24,031 bases of DNA from Prevotellaceae bacterium UBA4332. Lineage in GTDB: Bacteria; Bacteroidota; Bacteroidia; Bacteroidales; Bacteroidaceae. Both the position numbers and the translations under genes were made by a program. The DNA lies in assembly GCA_002394365.1 (NCBI GenBank), contig DGTQ01000015.1:1-24031 (forward strand). The letters are read 5' to 3'. Within the stretch, counting starts at the first letter, position 1. Every line of letters begins with the position of its first letter. The notes under the pieces were generated by a model. That model saw nothing but the letters and a program-made list of their open reading frames with translations, made no database searches and was not told the origin of the DNA. Shown in pieces: positions 16,786-24,031 of the stretch.

Positions 16786-16816
16786 CAAAGTTAGTTTTTT
16801 TTTCTTTAAAAACAAA
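16786..16816 (-). promoter_or_regulatory. Minus-strand promoter for the GH28 gene
   Basis: Read on the minus strand, TTTG (16816-16813), a 19-bp spacer and TAACTTTG (16793-16786) form a complete Bacteroidota promoter. The start would be near 16779, leaving a leader of about 178 bases. A second -7-like box, TACCTTTG at 16653-16646, lies closer to the gene but lacks a -33 element. Confidence 0.7.
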
Positions 16817-16830
16817 ATTTTTGAAGATTT

Positions 16831-16863
16831 TTTGCCGTACGTAAACAAAAAATCGTACCTTTG
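16831..16863 (+). promoter_or_regulatory. cas9 operon promoter
   Basis: TTTG (16831-16834), a 21-bp spacer and TACCTTTG (16856-16863) make a full match; transcription should start near 16870, about 20 bases before the cas9 ATG. Within the spacer and -7 box, GTACG (16837-16841) and CGTAC (16854-16858) form a short inverted repeat that could be an operator. The -33 element lies only 14 bp from that of the divergent GH28 promoter. Confidence 0.78.
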
Positions 16864-16890
16864 GAGGTAGTTTTATAACCTAATAACACA

Positions 16891-19800
16891 ATGAAAAGAA
16901 TTCTTGGTATAGATACTGGCACGAACAGTCTGGGTTGGGCTGTGGTAGAACGAAATGATAATAACACCTACCGTCTTATACGAAAAGGTAGTCTGATTTT
17001 TCAAGAAGGAGTAAAAATAGAGAAAGGTATTGAGTCTTCCAAAGCCGCAGACAGAACCTCGCATAGAGCATTAAGGAAACACTATTTTCGCAGACGATTA
17101 AGGAAAATTGAAGTTCTCAGAGTTCTTGTCAAATTTGGTTGGTGTCCAAAATTAACAGACGAGCAATTACATCTTTGGCACACAAAGAAACAATATCCTA
17201 ATAGCGAGGCTTTCATGGCATGGCAACGCACCAATGAAAATCTCGAACAAAATCCGTATTACTATAGGCATGTATGCTTGCATGATAAACTTGACCTAAA
17301 TAACGAAGCAGAAGCATATATCCTCGGACGTGCCCTTTATCACCTTGCCCAACGCAGAGGTTTTCTCAGCAATCGACTTGATGCTTCTGAAGAGGACGAG
17401 AACGGAACAGTAAAGACGGAAATAAACAAACTGTCACAAGAAATAGAAGACGCTGGATGCCAATATTTGGGAGATTACTTTTACAAGCTCTATAGTGAGA
17501 ACGGAAACAACGTAAGAATACGTAATCGCTATACAGATAGGGAGGCGCACTACAAAAAAGAGTTCTACGCCATTTGCAAAACGCAAGAATTATCTGAACA
17601 ACAGATAAAAGCACTTGAGAAAGCTCTATATTTTCAACGTCCTCTCAAATCTCAACGTCAGGGCGTGGGCAAGTGTACTTTTGAAAAGGGCAGACAACGC
17701 TGTGCTGATTCACACCCTGCGTATGAATTGTTCCGTATGCTTACGTTTTTGAACAACGTTAAAGTAAAAGGACCACATGATATAGAATTTCGTCCATTGA
17801 ATAATGACGAATATGAAAAGGCTTTACCTATGTTCTACAGAAAAAGTAAAGCAAACTTTGATTTTGAAGATATTGCTAAAGCTATAGCAGGAAAGGGGAA
17901 TTACCAATACTTCAAAGATGAAGGTGAAAAGCCCTATAAATTCAATTACAGAATGTCACAAGGTGTAAGTGGATGTCCCACCACCTCAAGACTTCGAGAA
18001 ATATTTGGAGAAGATTACGCACAGGGAATTGCAGAAGTATATAGTAAAGGTGCAGGAAAAGCTCCTGAGCAAATGGTAAATGATGTTTGGAATGTGCTCT
18101 ATTCGTTTTCAGACAATAACAAACTAATGCAATGGGGCATAGAAAATCTGCAACTTAACAAAGAACAGGCAGAAAAATTTAGCAAAATAAAACTAACTCA
18201 CAATTTTGCCTCTCTCAGCCTATGCGCCATAAGTAAAATCATTCCATGGTTAGAGCAAGGACTATCTTATTCTCATGCTGTAAGTATGGCAAAAATTCCT
18301 GATATAGTAGGAAAAGCCATATGGGAAGAACATAAAGATAGTATTACAAAAGAACTTATCGACCTCATTACCAATTTCGACCCGAAAGATGAAAGTATGC
18401 AAGGCACTCTTGACTATTGCATAAAGGACTACCTTAAGAATAATTTTGAGCTTAAGGCTGGTGCTACAGACAAGCTGTATCATCCTTCGATGATTGAAAC
18501 ATATCCAGATGCGAAGCCGAATGCAAATGGAATATACCAACTTGGCTCTCCTCGCACCAATGCTGTACGCAACCCTATGGCTATGCGTTCGCTGCATCAG
18601 CTACGTAAGGTTATAAACGAATTGCTTAAAGAAGGTACAATAGACCAAAACACAGAAGTGCATATTGAATATGCGCGCCAACTGAATGATGCAAACAAGC
18701 GGTGGGCTATAGGTGATTGGAATAAAAGTCAGGAAAAGAAAAAGAAAGAGGCTTCTGACGAAATAAAAAAACTTTATAAGGAAGCCACTGGAAAAGACAT
18801 AGAACCTACACAAGATGACATAACGAAGTATCTCCTTTGGGAAGAACAGAAACATTTATGTATCTACACGAATGAATCTATTGGCATAACGGACTTTATA
18901 GGTTCTAATCCTTCCTTTGACATCGAACATACGATACCTCGCAGCATGGGTGGAGAGAGCGTAATGAGCAATTTGACACTATGCGCAAGCTGGTACAATC
19001 GTGACGTAAAGAAAGCGAAAATGCCTTCTCAACTCAACAAAAAGGATTATGAGGCTATACTTGAACGGATTTCTCATTGGAAGGAAGATATTGAACGCCT
19101 ACGTAAAGAAAAAGACAAACTCCGCACTCACTCTGGAATGGCAAAAGACGTAAAGGACCGTCTTATACGGAAAAGGCATCTAAAAGATATAGAACTAAAG
19201 TATTGGCAAGACAAGTACAATTGTTTCCTGCTCAAGGAAGCACCTGAAGGTTTTGCCAGAAGACAAGGTGCTGGCATCGGACTCGTGGGTAAATATGCAG
19301 GACTATACCTTAAGACCATCTTCCACAAGAAAGATGATAGAACAAAGACTAATGTACGCACTATAAAAGGTTCTACTACAGCAGAATTCCGCAAAATGTG
19401 GGGAATACAAGATGAATTTGAGAAAAAATCTCGCGACAACCATATTCACCACTGTATTGATGCTATAGTAATAGCTTGCATTGATACTGGCAGCTATAAT
19501 GAGGTTGCTCGTTATTATCAGCAATTAGAAGAATATGAACGTACAAAAGACAACAAACCTTCTTTTCCCAAACCTTGGAGTACGTTTACTGAAGATATTC
19601 TCGCATTAAAAGATGAAATGCTTGTTGTGCACAGCACACAGGACAATATGCCGAAACATGCCAAGAAACGTATACGCATAGCAGGAAAGAAACTTATTGC
19701 CAAAGGTGATGCTGCAAGAGGAGCGCTGCATAATGACACCTATTACGGAGCAATAGAACGCGATGGAGAAATAAAGTATGTTGTACGTAGAGCACTTAGC

Positions 19801-20562
19801 TCTTTTGAAAAAGAGTCTGATTTAGAAAACATTGTTGATGATGCCGTAAAGGATATTATCAAGAAAGCTGTGGCAGAAAAGGGGTTCAAAAAAGCGCTGT
19901 CAGAAGATATTTTCATGAATGAAAGTAAGGGCATTAAGATAAAGAAAGTAAGATGCTATGTTAGTGGTTCTGTCAGCGGCAAACTTATTCCTATACGTAA
20001 ACATCGAGATAACTCAAAATATGAATATAAATCTCCGTATTATGCAGAAAATGGGGATAACTATATCATGGCTATATATGAGGGGATGAAAGGTAAGAAA
20101 AAACATAGAGAATATGAGATAGCTAACATGATATACTCGTCAAAATATTTTAATGAAAGAAATGAGCTACCTATACTGCCCGAAAAAAGCGTAAAAGGGA
20201 TTCCTGACTTACCTATCAAATATGTATTAAGGAAAGGACTACATGTAATACTGTATGAGAACTCTAAAGAAGAAATAGACATTGACAACAAGACAGACTT
20301 AACTCCTAGACTATATATTGTAACAGGTCTCTCTACGTCTAGCGTTACCACAGGTGGTAAGACCTACAAATATGGCATGGTGTCTCTAAGACATGCTCAA
20401 GAAGCACGGCCTAGCAATGAATGTAACGAAAGAAAGGGCGTATATAAGAATGGTGAAGAATATCGAGCGAAAGCAGTAATGAATCACAATCAATTCAATG
20501 CTCTCGTTGAAGGTGAAGACTTTATTATAACTCCATTAGGAGACATAAAACCCATACATTAA
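16891..20562 (+). CDS. cas9: CRISPR-associated endonuclease Cas9, type II-C
   Basis: RNA-guided double-strand DNA nuclease of 1223 residues, a usual size for a Bacteroidota II-C enzyme. RuvC-I begins MKRILGIDTGTNSLGWAVVE (D8). An arginine-rich bridge helix follows (about 58-80, HRALRKHYFRRRLRK), then an alpha-helical REC lobe with LAQRRGFLSNR (152-162). RuvC-II has VHIEYARQ (E593). HNH lies near 650-725 with DIEHTIPRS (H680) and YNRDVKKAKMP (N703). RuvC-III has HHCIDA (H854, D857), and the PAM-interacting C-terminal part runs to 1223. All six catalytic positions are filled, so it should cut both strands. Codon use is visibly richer in A/T than in the metabolic genes, fitting transfer. cas1 follows after 4 bp. 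No csn2 or cas4 is present, which defines subtype II-C. Confidence 0.98.
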   Translation: MKRILGIDTGTNSLGWAVVERNDNNTYRLIRKGSLIFQEGVKIEKGIESSKAADRTSHRALRKHYFRRRLRKIEVLRVLVKFGWCPKLTDEQLHLWHTKKQYPNSEAFMAWQRTNENLEQNPYYYRHVCLHDKLDLNNEAEAYILGRALYHLAQRRGFLSNRLDASEEDENGTVKTEINKLSQEIEDAGCQYLGDYFYKLYSENGNNVRIRNRYTDREAHYKKEFYAICKTQELSEQQIKALEKALYFQRPLKSQRQGVGKCTFEKGRQRCADSHPAYELFRMLTFLNNVKVKGPHDIEFRPLNNDEYEKALPMFYRKSKANFDFEDIAKAIAGKGNYQYFKDEGEKPYKFNYRMSQGVSGCPTTSRLREIFGEDYAQGIAEVYSKGAGKAPEQMVNDVWNVLYSFSDNNKLMQWGIENLQLNKEQAEKFSKIKLTHNFASLSLCAISKIIPWLEQGLSYSHAVSMAKIPDIVGKAIWEEHKDSITKELIDLITNFDPKDESMQGTLDYCIKDYLKNNFELKAGATDKLYHPSMIETYPDAKPNANGIYQLGSPRTNAVRNPMAMRSLHQLRKVINELLKEGTIDQNTEVHIEYARQLNDANKRWAIGDWNKSQEKKKKEASDEIKKLYKEATGKDIEPTQDDITKYLLWEEQKHLCIYTNESIGITDFIGSNPSFDIEHTIPRSMGGESVMSNLTLCASWYNRDVKKAKMPSQLNKKDYEAILERISHWKEDIERLRKEKDKLRTHSGMAKDVKDRLIRKRHLKDIELKYWQDKYNCFLLKEAPEGFARRQGAGIGLVGKYAGLYLKTIFHKKDDRTKTNVRTIKGSTTAEFRKMWGIQDEFEKKSRDNHIHHCIDAIVIACIDTGSYNEVARYYQQLEEYERTKDNKPSFPKPWSTFTEDILALKDEMLVVHSTQDNMPKHAKKRIRIAGKKLIAKGDAARGALHNDTYYGAIERDGEIKYVVRRALSSFEKESDLENIVDDAVKDIIKKAVAEKGFKKALSEDIFMNESKGIKIKKVRCYVSGSVSGKLIPIRKHRDNSKYEYKSPYYAENGDNYIMAIYEGMKGKKKHREYEIANMIYSSKYFNERNELPILPEKSVKGIPDLPIKYVLRKGLHVILYENSKEEIDIDNKTDLTPRLYIVTGLSTSSVTTGGKTYKYGMVSLRHAQEARPSNECNERKGVYKNGEEYRAKAVMNHNQFNALVEGEDFIITPLGDIKPIH

Positions 20563-20566
20563 ACTT

Positions 20567-21454
20567 ATGCTGAAACGAACCTTGGTATTCTCCAACCCTA
20601 TCAGTCTTAGCTTAAAGAACCAGCAGATAGTGATAGCATATAAAGACTCACCAGACGAAAAGGTTACCGTACCTATTGAAGACGTTGGTGTAGTTGTATT
20701 AGAGCATCAGCAAATAAACGTCACACTTCCTTTGCTGAATGCTCTTACTGACAGCAATGTGCAATTAGTTATATGTAACGACAAAGGAATGCCCAACTCA
20801 ATGTTGCTTAACCTTGACACAAACGTTACCCAAGGAAAAACCTTGCGCAATCAAATAAATGCCGGGGAAGTTCTAAAAAAGCAACTATGGAAGCAAATAG
20901 TTGAAGGAAAAATTCACAATCAGGCAAACTTGTTAGATAAAGTGGGATGTGATGGAAACATTCTTCGTCCGTACTACTCTAATGTAAAAAGCGGCGATAG
21001 TGACAACAGAGAAGGTATTGCTGCGAGAATATATTTTCAGGAACTGTATGGAAAAGAATTTGTAAGAGACAGGAATCTACCTGGCATAAATGCCTTGCTA
21101 AACTATGGATACACCATACTCAGGGCAGCAGTAGCACGTTCACTGGTTTCTTCTGGACTATTCCCCGCACTTGGCATCTTTCATCACAATAGAAGTAATG
21201 CTTTTCCACTTGCCGATGACATTATGGAGCCATACCGTCCCTATGTAGATGAAGTTGTTTATGATTTAGCAAATAAAGGCAAACTTGAATTAACAAAAGA
21301 CGTAAAAGCAGACTTGATAAGCATACTATACGCTGACACTTATTTTGAGAAAGTTATCCGTCCCTTAAGCGTCGGTTTATCTCTGACATCAGCCAGCCTT
21401 GCAAAATGTTACGCAAAAGAGGAAACAAAAATTAAGTTGCCTATGATGCAATGA
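20567..21454 (+). CDS. cas1: CRISPR integrase Cas1, type II
   Basis: Metal-dependent integrase that, with Cas2, inserts new spacers at the leader end of the array. The 295-residue product has a beta-strand N-terminal domain and a helical catalytic domain. The expected metal ligands are E149 (NREGIAARIYF), a His in GIFHHN (206 or 207) and an Asp in LADDIMEPYRP (217 or 218). It lies 4 bp after cas9 and overlaps cas2 by 4 bp (ATGA at 21451-21454), so all three are one operon with coupled translation. Sequence features match the type II Cas1 group. Confidence 0.97.
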   Translation: MLKRTLVFSNPISLSLKNQQIVIAYKDSPDEKVTVPIEDVGVVVLEHQQINVTLPLLNALTDSNVQLVICNDKGMPNSMLLNLDTNVTQGKTLRNQINAGEVLKKQLWKQIVEGKIHNQANLLDKVGCDGNILRPYYSNVKSGDSDNREGIAARIYFQELYGKEFVRDRNLPGINALLNYGYTILRAAVARSLVSSGLFPALGIFHHNRSNAFPLADDIMEPYRPYVDEVVYDLANKGKLELTKDVKADLISILYADTYFEKVIRPLSVGLSLTSASLAKCYAKEETKIKLPMMQ

Positions 21455-21789
21455 GTTACGAACGACTAAACGCATATCACATCATGTGGCTCTTCGTCAT
21501 GTTCGACCTACCAGTAACAACAAAGAAAGAGCGCAAAGCCGCAGCACTCTTTCGCAAGAATCTTGAAAAAGATGGATTCGTCATGCATCAATTCAGCGTT
21601 TATATGCGTTTTTGTGGTTCTCTTGAGAGCGCGCACGTCCACATAAAACGTGTAAAAAGTTTTACTCCTGAAAGCGGACATGTGAGTATTCTTTCAATAA
21701 CTGACAAGCAATATTCTAATATCGTTCACATTTGGGGCAACATTGAAAAAAAATCTAAACCTACCCCACTCCAATTGGAATTTTTTTAA
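21451..21789 (+). CDS. cas2: CRISPR adaptation protein Cas2
   Basis: Small ferredoxin-fold partner of Cas1 in the spacer integration complex. The 112-residue protein has the strand WLFVMFDLPV with Asp19, the conserved Cas2 acidic residue, followed by an RKAAALFRKNLEKDGF helix and QFSVYMRF strand. The length is typical of type II Cas2. It overlaps cas1 by 4 bp and ends 12 bp before the tracrRNA anti-repeat, so the tracrRNA region could be the 3' end of this mRNA. Confidence 0.96.
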   Translation: MSYERLNAYHIMWLFVMFDLPVTTKKERKAAALFRKNLEKDGFVMHQFSVYMRFCGSLESAHVHIKRVKSFTPESGHVSILSITDKQYSNIVHIWGNIEKKSKPTPLQLEFF

Positions 21790-21801
21790 TCTCTCTCCTC
21801 G

Positions 21802-21934
21802 GTTGTCTTATATCCTGTATTTCCACATCAAATCACAACCGAGAGGGGTGTCATTACTACGGACACCCCTCTGTCTTATATCTTGTTTCTACATCAAACC
21901 ACAACCACGGGTACGGGTGCATCAACCCGTGTAG
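21802..21934 (+). ncRNA. Candidate tracrRNA: anti-repeat plus hairpins
   Basis: A 38-bp divergent repeat (21802-21839) pairs with a crRNA read from the minus strand: 14 bp including a G.U wobble (CATCAAATCACAAC end), a short broken stretch, an internal bulge, then a 13-bp upper stem. Next, AGAGGGGTGTC (21842-21852) and GACACCCCTCT (21862-21872) form a perfect 11-bp hairpin. A second hairpin, CACGGGT (21906-21912) with ACCCGTG (21925-21931), follows array repeat 1. The 3' end is uncertain: it may lie after either hairpin, and there is no clean T-run. No TAnnTTTG promoter is visible in the cas2 end, so it may be processed from the cas transcript. The alternative is a merely decayed terminal repeat. 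Confidence 0.75.
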
Positions 21935-23285
21935 GTTGTCTTATATCTTGTTTCTACATCAAACCACAACACAAGAGGTCAGCGGCATAGAAGAATCAAC
22001 GTTGTCTTATATCTTGTTTCTACATCAAACCACAACTCGCACGATGTTAACACTACATCGGATTTGTTGTCTTATATCTTGTTTCTACATCAAACCACAA
22101 CTGCCAATGGCATACTACCATTACCTCCACGTTGTCTTATATCTTGTTTCTACATCAAACCACAACTTGTCCTCATCGAGTGCAAGCTGGTAGTTGTTGT
22201 CTTATATCTTGTTTCTACATCAAACCACAACTTGTCCTCATCGAGTGCAAGCTGGTAGTTCGTTGTCTTATATCTTGTTTCTACATCAAACCACAACTCC
22301 TCTCCCTCGGAGTTTTCTCCGCCTTCGGTTGTCTTATATCTTGTTTCTACATCAAACCACAACCCCAGTCATCTATGACTGAATTTGATTTTTGTTGTCT
22401 TATATCTTGTTTCTACATCAAACCACAACCGTTCCTGATTTTAGAGCTCTCGCACACTAGTTGTCTTATATCTTGTTTCTACATCAAACCACAACAGGGA
22501 ACTGCGCAAGCATGGACTGGAGTTGGTTGTCTTATATCTTGTTTCTACATCAAACCACAACGGAGACGTAGCCGTTGAATTGAAAGTAAAGTTGTCTTAT
22601 ATCTTGTTTCTACATCAAACCACAACGTCCACTTCTCGCTCACGGTGGGGTAGGTTGTTGTCTTATATCTTGTTTCTACATCAAACCACAACAATCCAAC
22701 GTCTCGCTTTTGGGTGCATGATGTTGTCTTATATCTTGTTTCTACATCAAACCACAACATGCTGAGCATCAACCAACTCGGAGCCCTCGTTGTCTTATAT
22801 CTTGTTTCTACATCAAACCACAACTAATCAAGTTAAGTCTCTTCATAAGTCTTGGTTGTCTTATATCTTGTTTCTACATCAAACCACAACCCAGCATTAT
22901 ACGGCTGAAAAGGTTTATAAGTTGTCTTATATCTTGTTTCTACATCAAACCACAACCGTTGTTGTGCCTATTGGTGGTTATGTTCAGTTGTCTTATATCT
23001 TGTTTCTACATCAAACCACAACCAAACCTCGCAGACCTTGGCGATGTTGGCAGTTGTCTTATATCTTGTTTCTACATCAAACCACAACCGTCCACTGGTG
23101 GCGGTTCTCCCAGCAGATGTTGTCTTATATCTTGTTTCTACATCAAACCACAACCCTTGCGCTCTGCGCTTCTCCATCCGTGGGTTGTCTTATATCTTGT
23201 TTCTACATCAAACCACAACTCGCAGATGGTGGTATTGTTGGAGGAGCTAGTTGTCTTATATCTTGTTTCTACATCAAACCACAAC
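21870..23285 (-). CRISPR. Type II-C CRISPR array, 22 repeats and 21 spacers
   Basis: The 36-bp repeat begins GTTGTCTTATATC and ends AAACCACAAC on the plus strand, so the crRNA form begins GTTGTGGTTTGATG. Repeats start at 21870, 21935, 22001, 22066, 22131, 22196, 22262, 22328, 22394, 22460, 22526, 22591, 22657, 22723, 22789, 22855, 22921, 22987, 23053, 23119, 23184 and 23250. All are identical except the first, whose first two bases are TC. Spacers are 29 or 30 bp. The spacers at 22167-22195 and 22232-22261 are the same over 29 bases. Strand is assigned minus from the leader promoter and the anti-repeat; the leader-proximal (youngest) end is therefore the right end. Confidence 0.97.
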
Positions 23286-23402
23286 ATATATTGCTTATAT
23301 CCTTATACATCATATAATTACAAGAACATAACATTATATAAAATGGTAGTGTAGAAAGTTCTACTAGGTGCAAAAGTACAATTATTTATTCAATTCTGCA
23401 AA
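23286..23402 (-). promoter_or_regulatory. CRISPR leader with minus-strand promoter
   Basis: On the minus strand, TTTG (23402-23399), a 20-bp spacer and TACTTTTG (23378-23371) form a complete Bacteroidota promoter directed into the array. Transcription should begin near 23364, about 80 bases before repeat 22. GTAGAA and TTCTAC (23351-23356 and 23359-23364) give a 6-bp hairpin at the start of that RNA. The rest, 23286-23350, is AT-rich, as expected of a leader for Cas1-Cas2 integration. Confidence 0.75.
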
Positions 23403-23501
23403 TCTTTTTCATAAACTTTATAGCCATTGCCTGATTTGTCTTTATAAGGGGTATTTAACTATTGAGAGGGAGTACATGGGGAGTGCTTGGGGAGAGATAG
23501 A

Positions 23502-23545
23502 GCACGCAGAACCGCTGCTTCTACACGCAGAACCAATGGTTCTGC
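23502..23545. repeat. Palindromic GCAGAACC repeat
   Basis: CACGCAGAACC occurs twice (about 23502-23512 and 23525-23535), and the second copy runs into a perfect palindrome, GCAGAACCAATGGTTCTGC (23527-23545, 9-bp arms around one base). It looks like a unit of a dispersed intergenic repeat. The frames crossing it encode low-quality HAEPLLLHAEP-type peptides. Confidence 0.65.
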
Positions 23546-23600
23546 AAAGGCATCCATATACTGTCATGCAAATTGTTGCTAATCAATCGTTTGCGCACAA

Positions 23601-23635
23601 CAGGCTTTGACGGAAAATCAGCACCGAAAAGCCTG
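23601..23635. other. Hairpin in the intergenic region right of the CRISPR leader
   Basis: CAGGCTTT (23601-23608) and AAAGCCTG (23628-23635) form a perfect 8-bp stem with a 19-base loop. There is no T-run after it on either strand, so a terminator role is doubtful. The stretch 23403-24031 contains this, the GCAGAACC palindrome, TTTACTCC-type repeats (23740-23790) and the AT palindrome, but no gene I can support. Confidence 0.45.
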
Positions 23636-23803
23636 AAAAATCCCTATCTTCTTCGCCAAAATCCATATTCTTCATTCTTAGTTCATCATCCTTCATTAAA
23701 CCCCACAGCCGAGGTTTTTAACACTTCCACGAGCGTAGCGAGTTTACTTCCTCTTTTACTCCTTTTTTTTACTCCCCCTTTTTTACTTCCGAAACTTAAA
23801 TCA

Positions 23804-23989
23804 ATTACAGTATTACAGATTACAGTTTTCTCATGAGCACATCACACACTAATGCTAAGAGGAGGGGAAAGAATAGTTAATATATTTTACATTATATATA
23901 TAATATATATATTATATATATATAATGTAACTTTCTTGTTGGCAGATTTTACCTACCTCCTAAGAAACTGTAATACTGTAATCTGTAAT
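23804..23989. repeat. Inverted ATTACAG clusters around an AT palindrome
   Basis: Three ATTACAG-type units (23804-23825) face three CTGTAAT-type units (23968-23989) in inverted orientation. Between them, TTACATTATATATATA (23887-23902) and TATATATATAATGTAA (23915-23930) form a perfect 16-bp inverted repeat of almost pure AT. It may extrude as a cruciform or act as a transcription stop. Confidence 0.75.
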
Positions 23990-24006
23990 CAGGTTAATAT
24001 TGAAAA

Positions 24007-24030
24007 TGTCTTTTCCTAAAAAAGGTTGAC
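24007..24030 (+). promoter_or_regulatory. Second copy of the split promoter-associated motif
   Basis: TGTCTTTTCCT, six bases, GGTTGAC repeats exactly the blocks and spacing at 166-189. The window ends one base later, so any -7 box that follows cannot be seen. Confidence 0.5.
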
Positions 24031-24031
24031 T

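Noticed and set aside
18919..18930. Cas9 HNH motif DIEH instead of the DxDH of S. pyogenes as a sign of inactivity
   Set aside because: Bacteroidota II-C proteins commonly have DIEHTIPRS; the catalytic His680 and Asn703 are present.
21802..21839. tracrRNA read from the minus strand pairing with a plus-strand crRNA
   Set aside because: In that orientation the single difference in the lower duplex becomes a C-A mismatch instead of G.U, the downstream sequence runs antisense into cas2 with no hairpin, and the leader promoter points the other way.
21743..23354. Many short frames across the array on both strands
   Set aside because: They repeat LSYILFLHQTTT, CLISCFYIKPQ or WFDVETRYKTT, which are just the CRISPR repeat translated.
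23368..23610. 80-codon frame right of the CRISPR leader
   Set aside because: It begins inside the leader promoter, crosses the GCAGAACC palindrome (giving HAEPLLLHAEP) and has no recognisable domain or plausible start region.
23573..23836. 87-codon frame near the right end
   Set aside because: It is made largely of TTTACTCC-type repeats translated to Leu/Pro/Phe runs; no start signal or family resemblance.
1..24031. tRNA, rRNA, insertion sequence or integrase genes
   Set aside because: I looked for transposase-type frames, tRNA-like ends and rRNA-like blocks and found none that could be supported.

Overview
The window looks like a chromosomal segment of a Prevotella-type member of the Bacteroidales. 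This rests on recurring Bacteroidota promoters (TTTG, 19-21 bp, TAnnTTTG), scarce Shine-Dalgarno sites, the style of the proteins (class I fumarase, TrpB2, CBM20-GH77 4-alpha-glucanotransferase, PL1/CE8 and GH28 pectinases) and the short AT-rich or GGAGTTAA-type repeats that fill the intergenic gaps. The genus is inferred from family resemblance; no database was searched.

Layout. Positions 1-342 are non-coding apart from a possible 15-codon basic peptide. Next come class I fumarase (343-1962), a TrpB2-type tryptophan synthase beta chain (2232-3599), a Na+/Ca2+ exchanger (3800-4789) abutting 4-alpha-glucanotransferase (4790-7531), and the leucine genes leuA, leuC and leuD (7617-11322; leuB is not in the window). 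Two convergent secreted pectin-degrading genes follow: a PL1 pectate lyase/CE8 pectin methylesterase fusion with poly-serine linkers (11700-15083) and, on the minus strand, a GH28 polygalacturonase (15171-16601), separated by a bidirectional terminator. Together they could de-esterify and cleave homogalacturonan.

The right part is a complete type II-C CRISPR-Cas locus: cas9 (16891-20562), cas1 (20567-21454), cas2 (21451-21789) and an array of 22 repeats (21870-23285). All Cas9 nuclease residues I can check are present. A 38-bp divergent repeat 12 bp after cas2, followed by a perfect 11-bp hairpin, has the properties of a tracrRNA anti-repeat: its differences from the repeat give a G.U wobble and an internal bulge when paired with a leftward-transcribed crRNA. 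A canonical promoter in the leader at the far end (23371-23402, minus strand) independently supports leftward crRNA transcription. The tracrRNA therefore appears to be embedded in the old (trailer) end of the array, possibly as the 3' end of the cas mRNA, with convergent transcription of cas/tracrRNA and pre-crRNA.

Positions 23286-24031 hold the leader and then repeats and palindromes with no convincing gene. The cas genes are visibly richer in A/T and A/T-ending codons than the metabolic genes, which fits acquisition by transfer. Dispersed repeats are a second theme: one element occurs in opposite orientations near 2122 and 9158, a 19-base split motif occurs at both ends of the window, and a repeat-like segment lies in frame inside the glucanotransferase gene.
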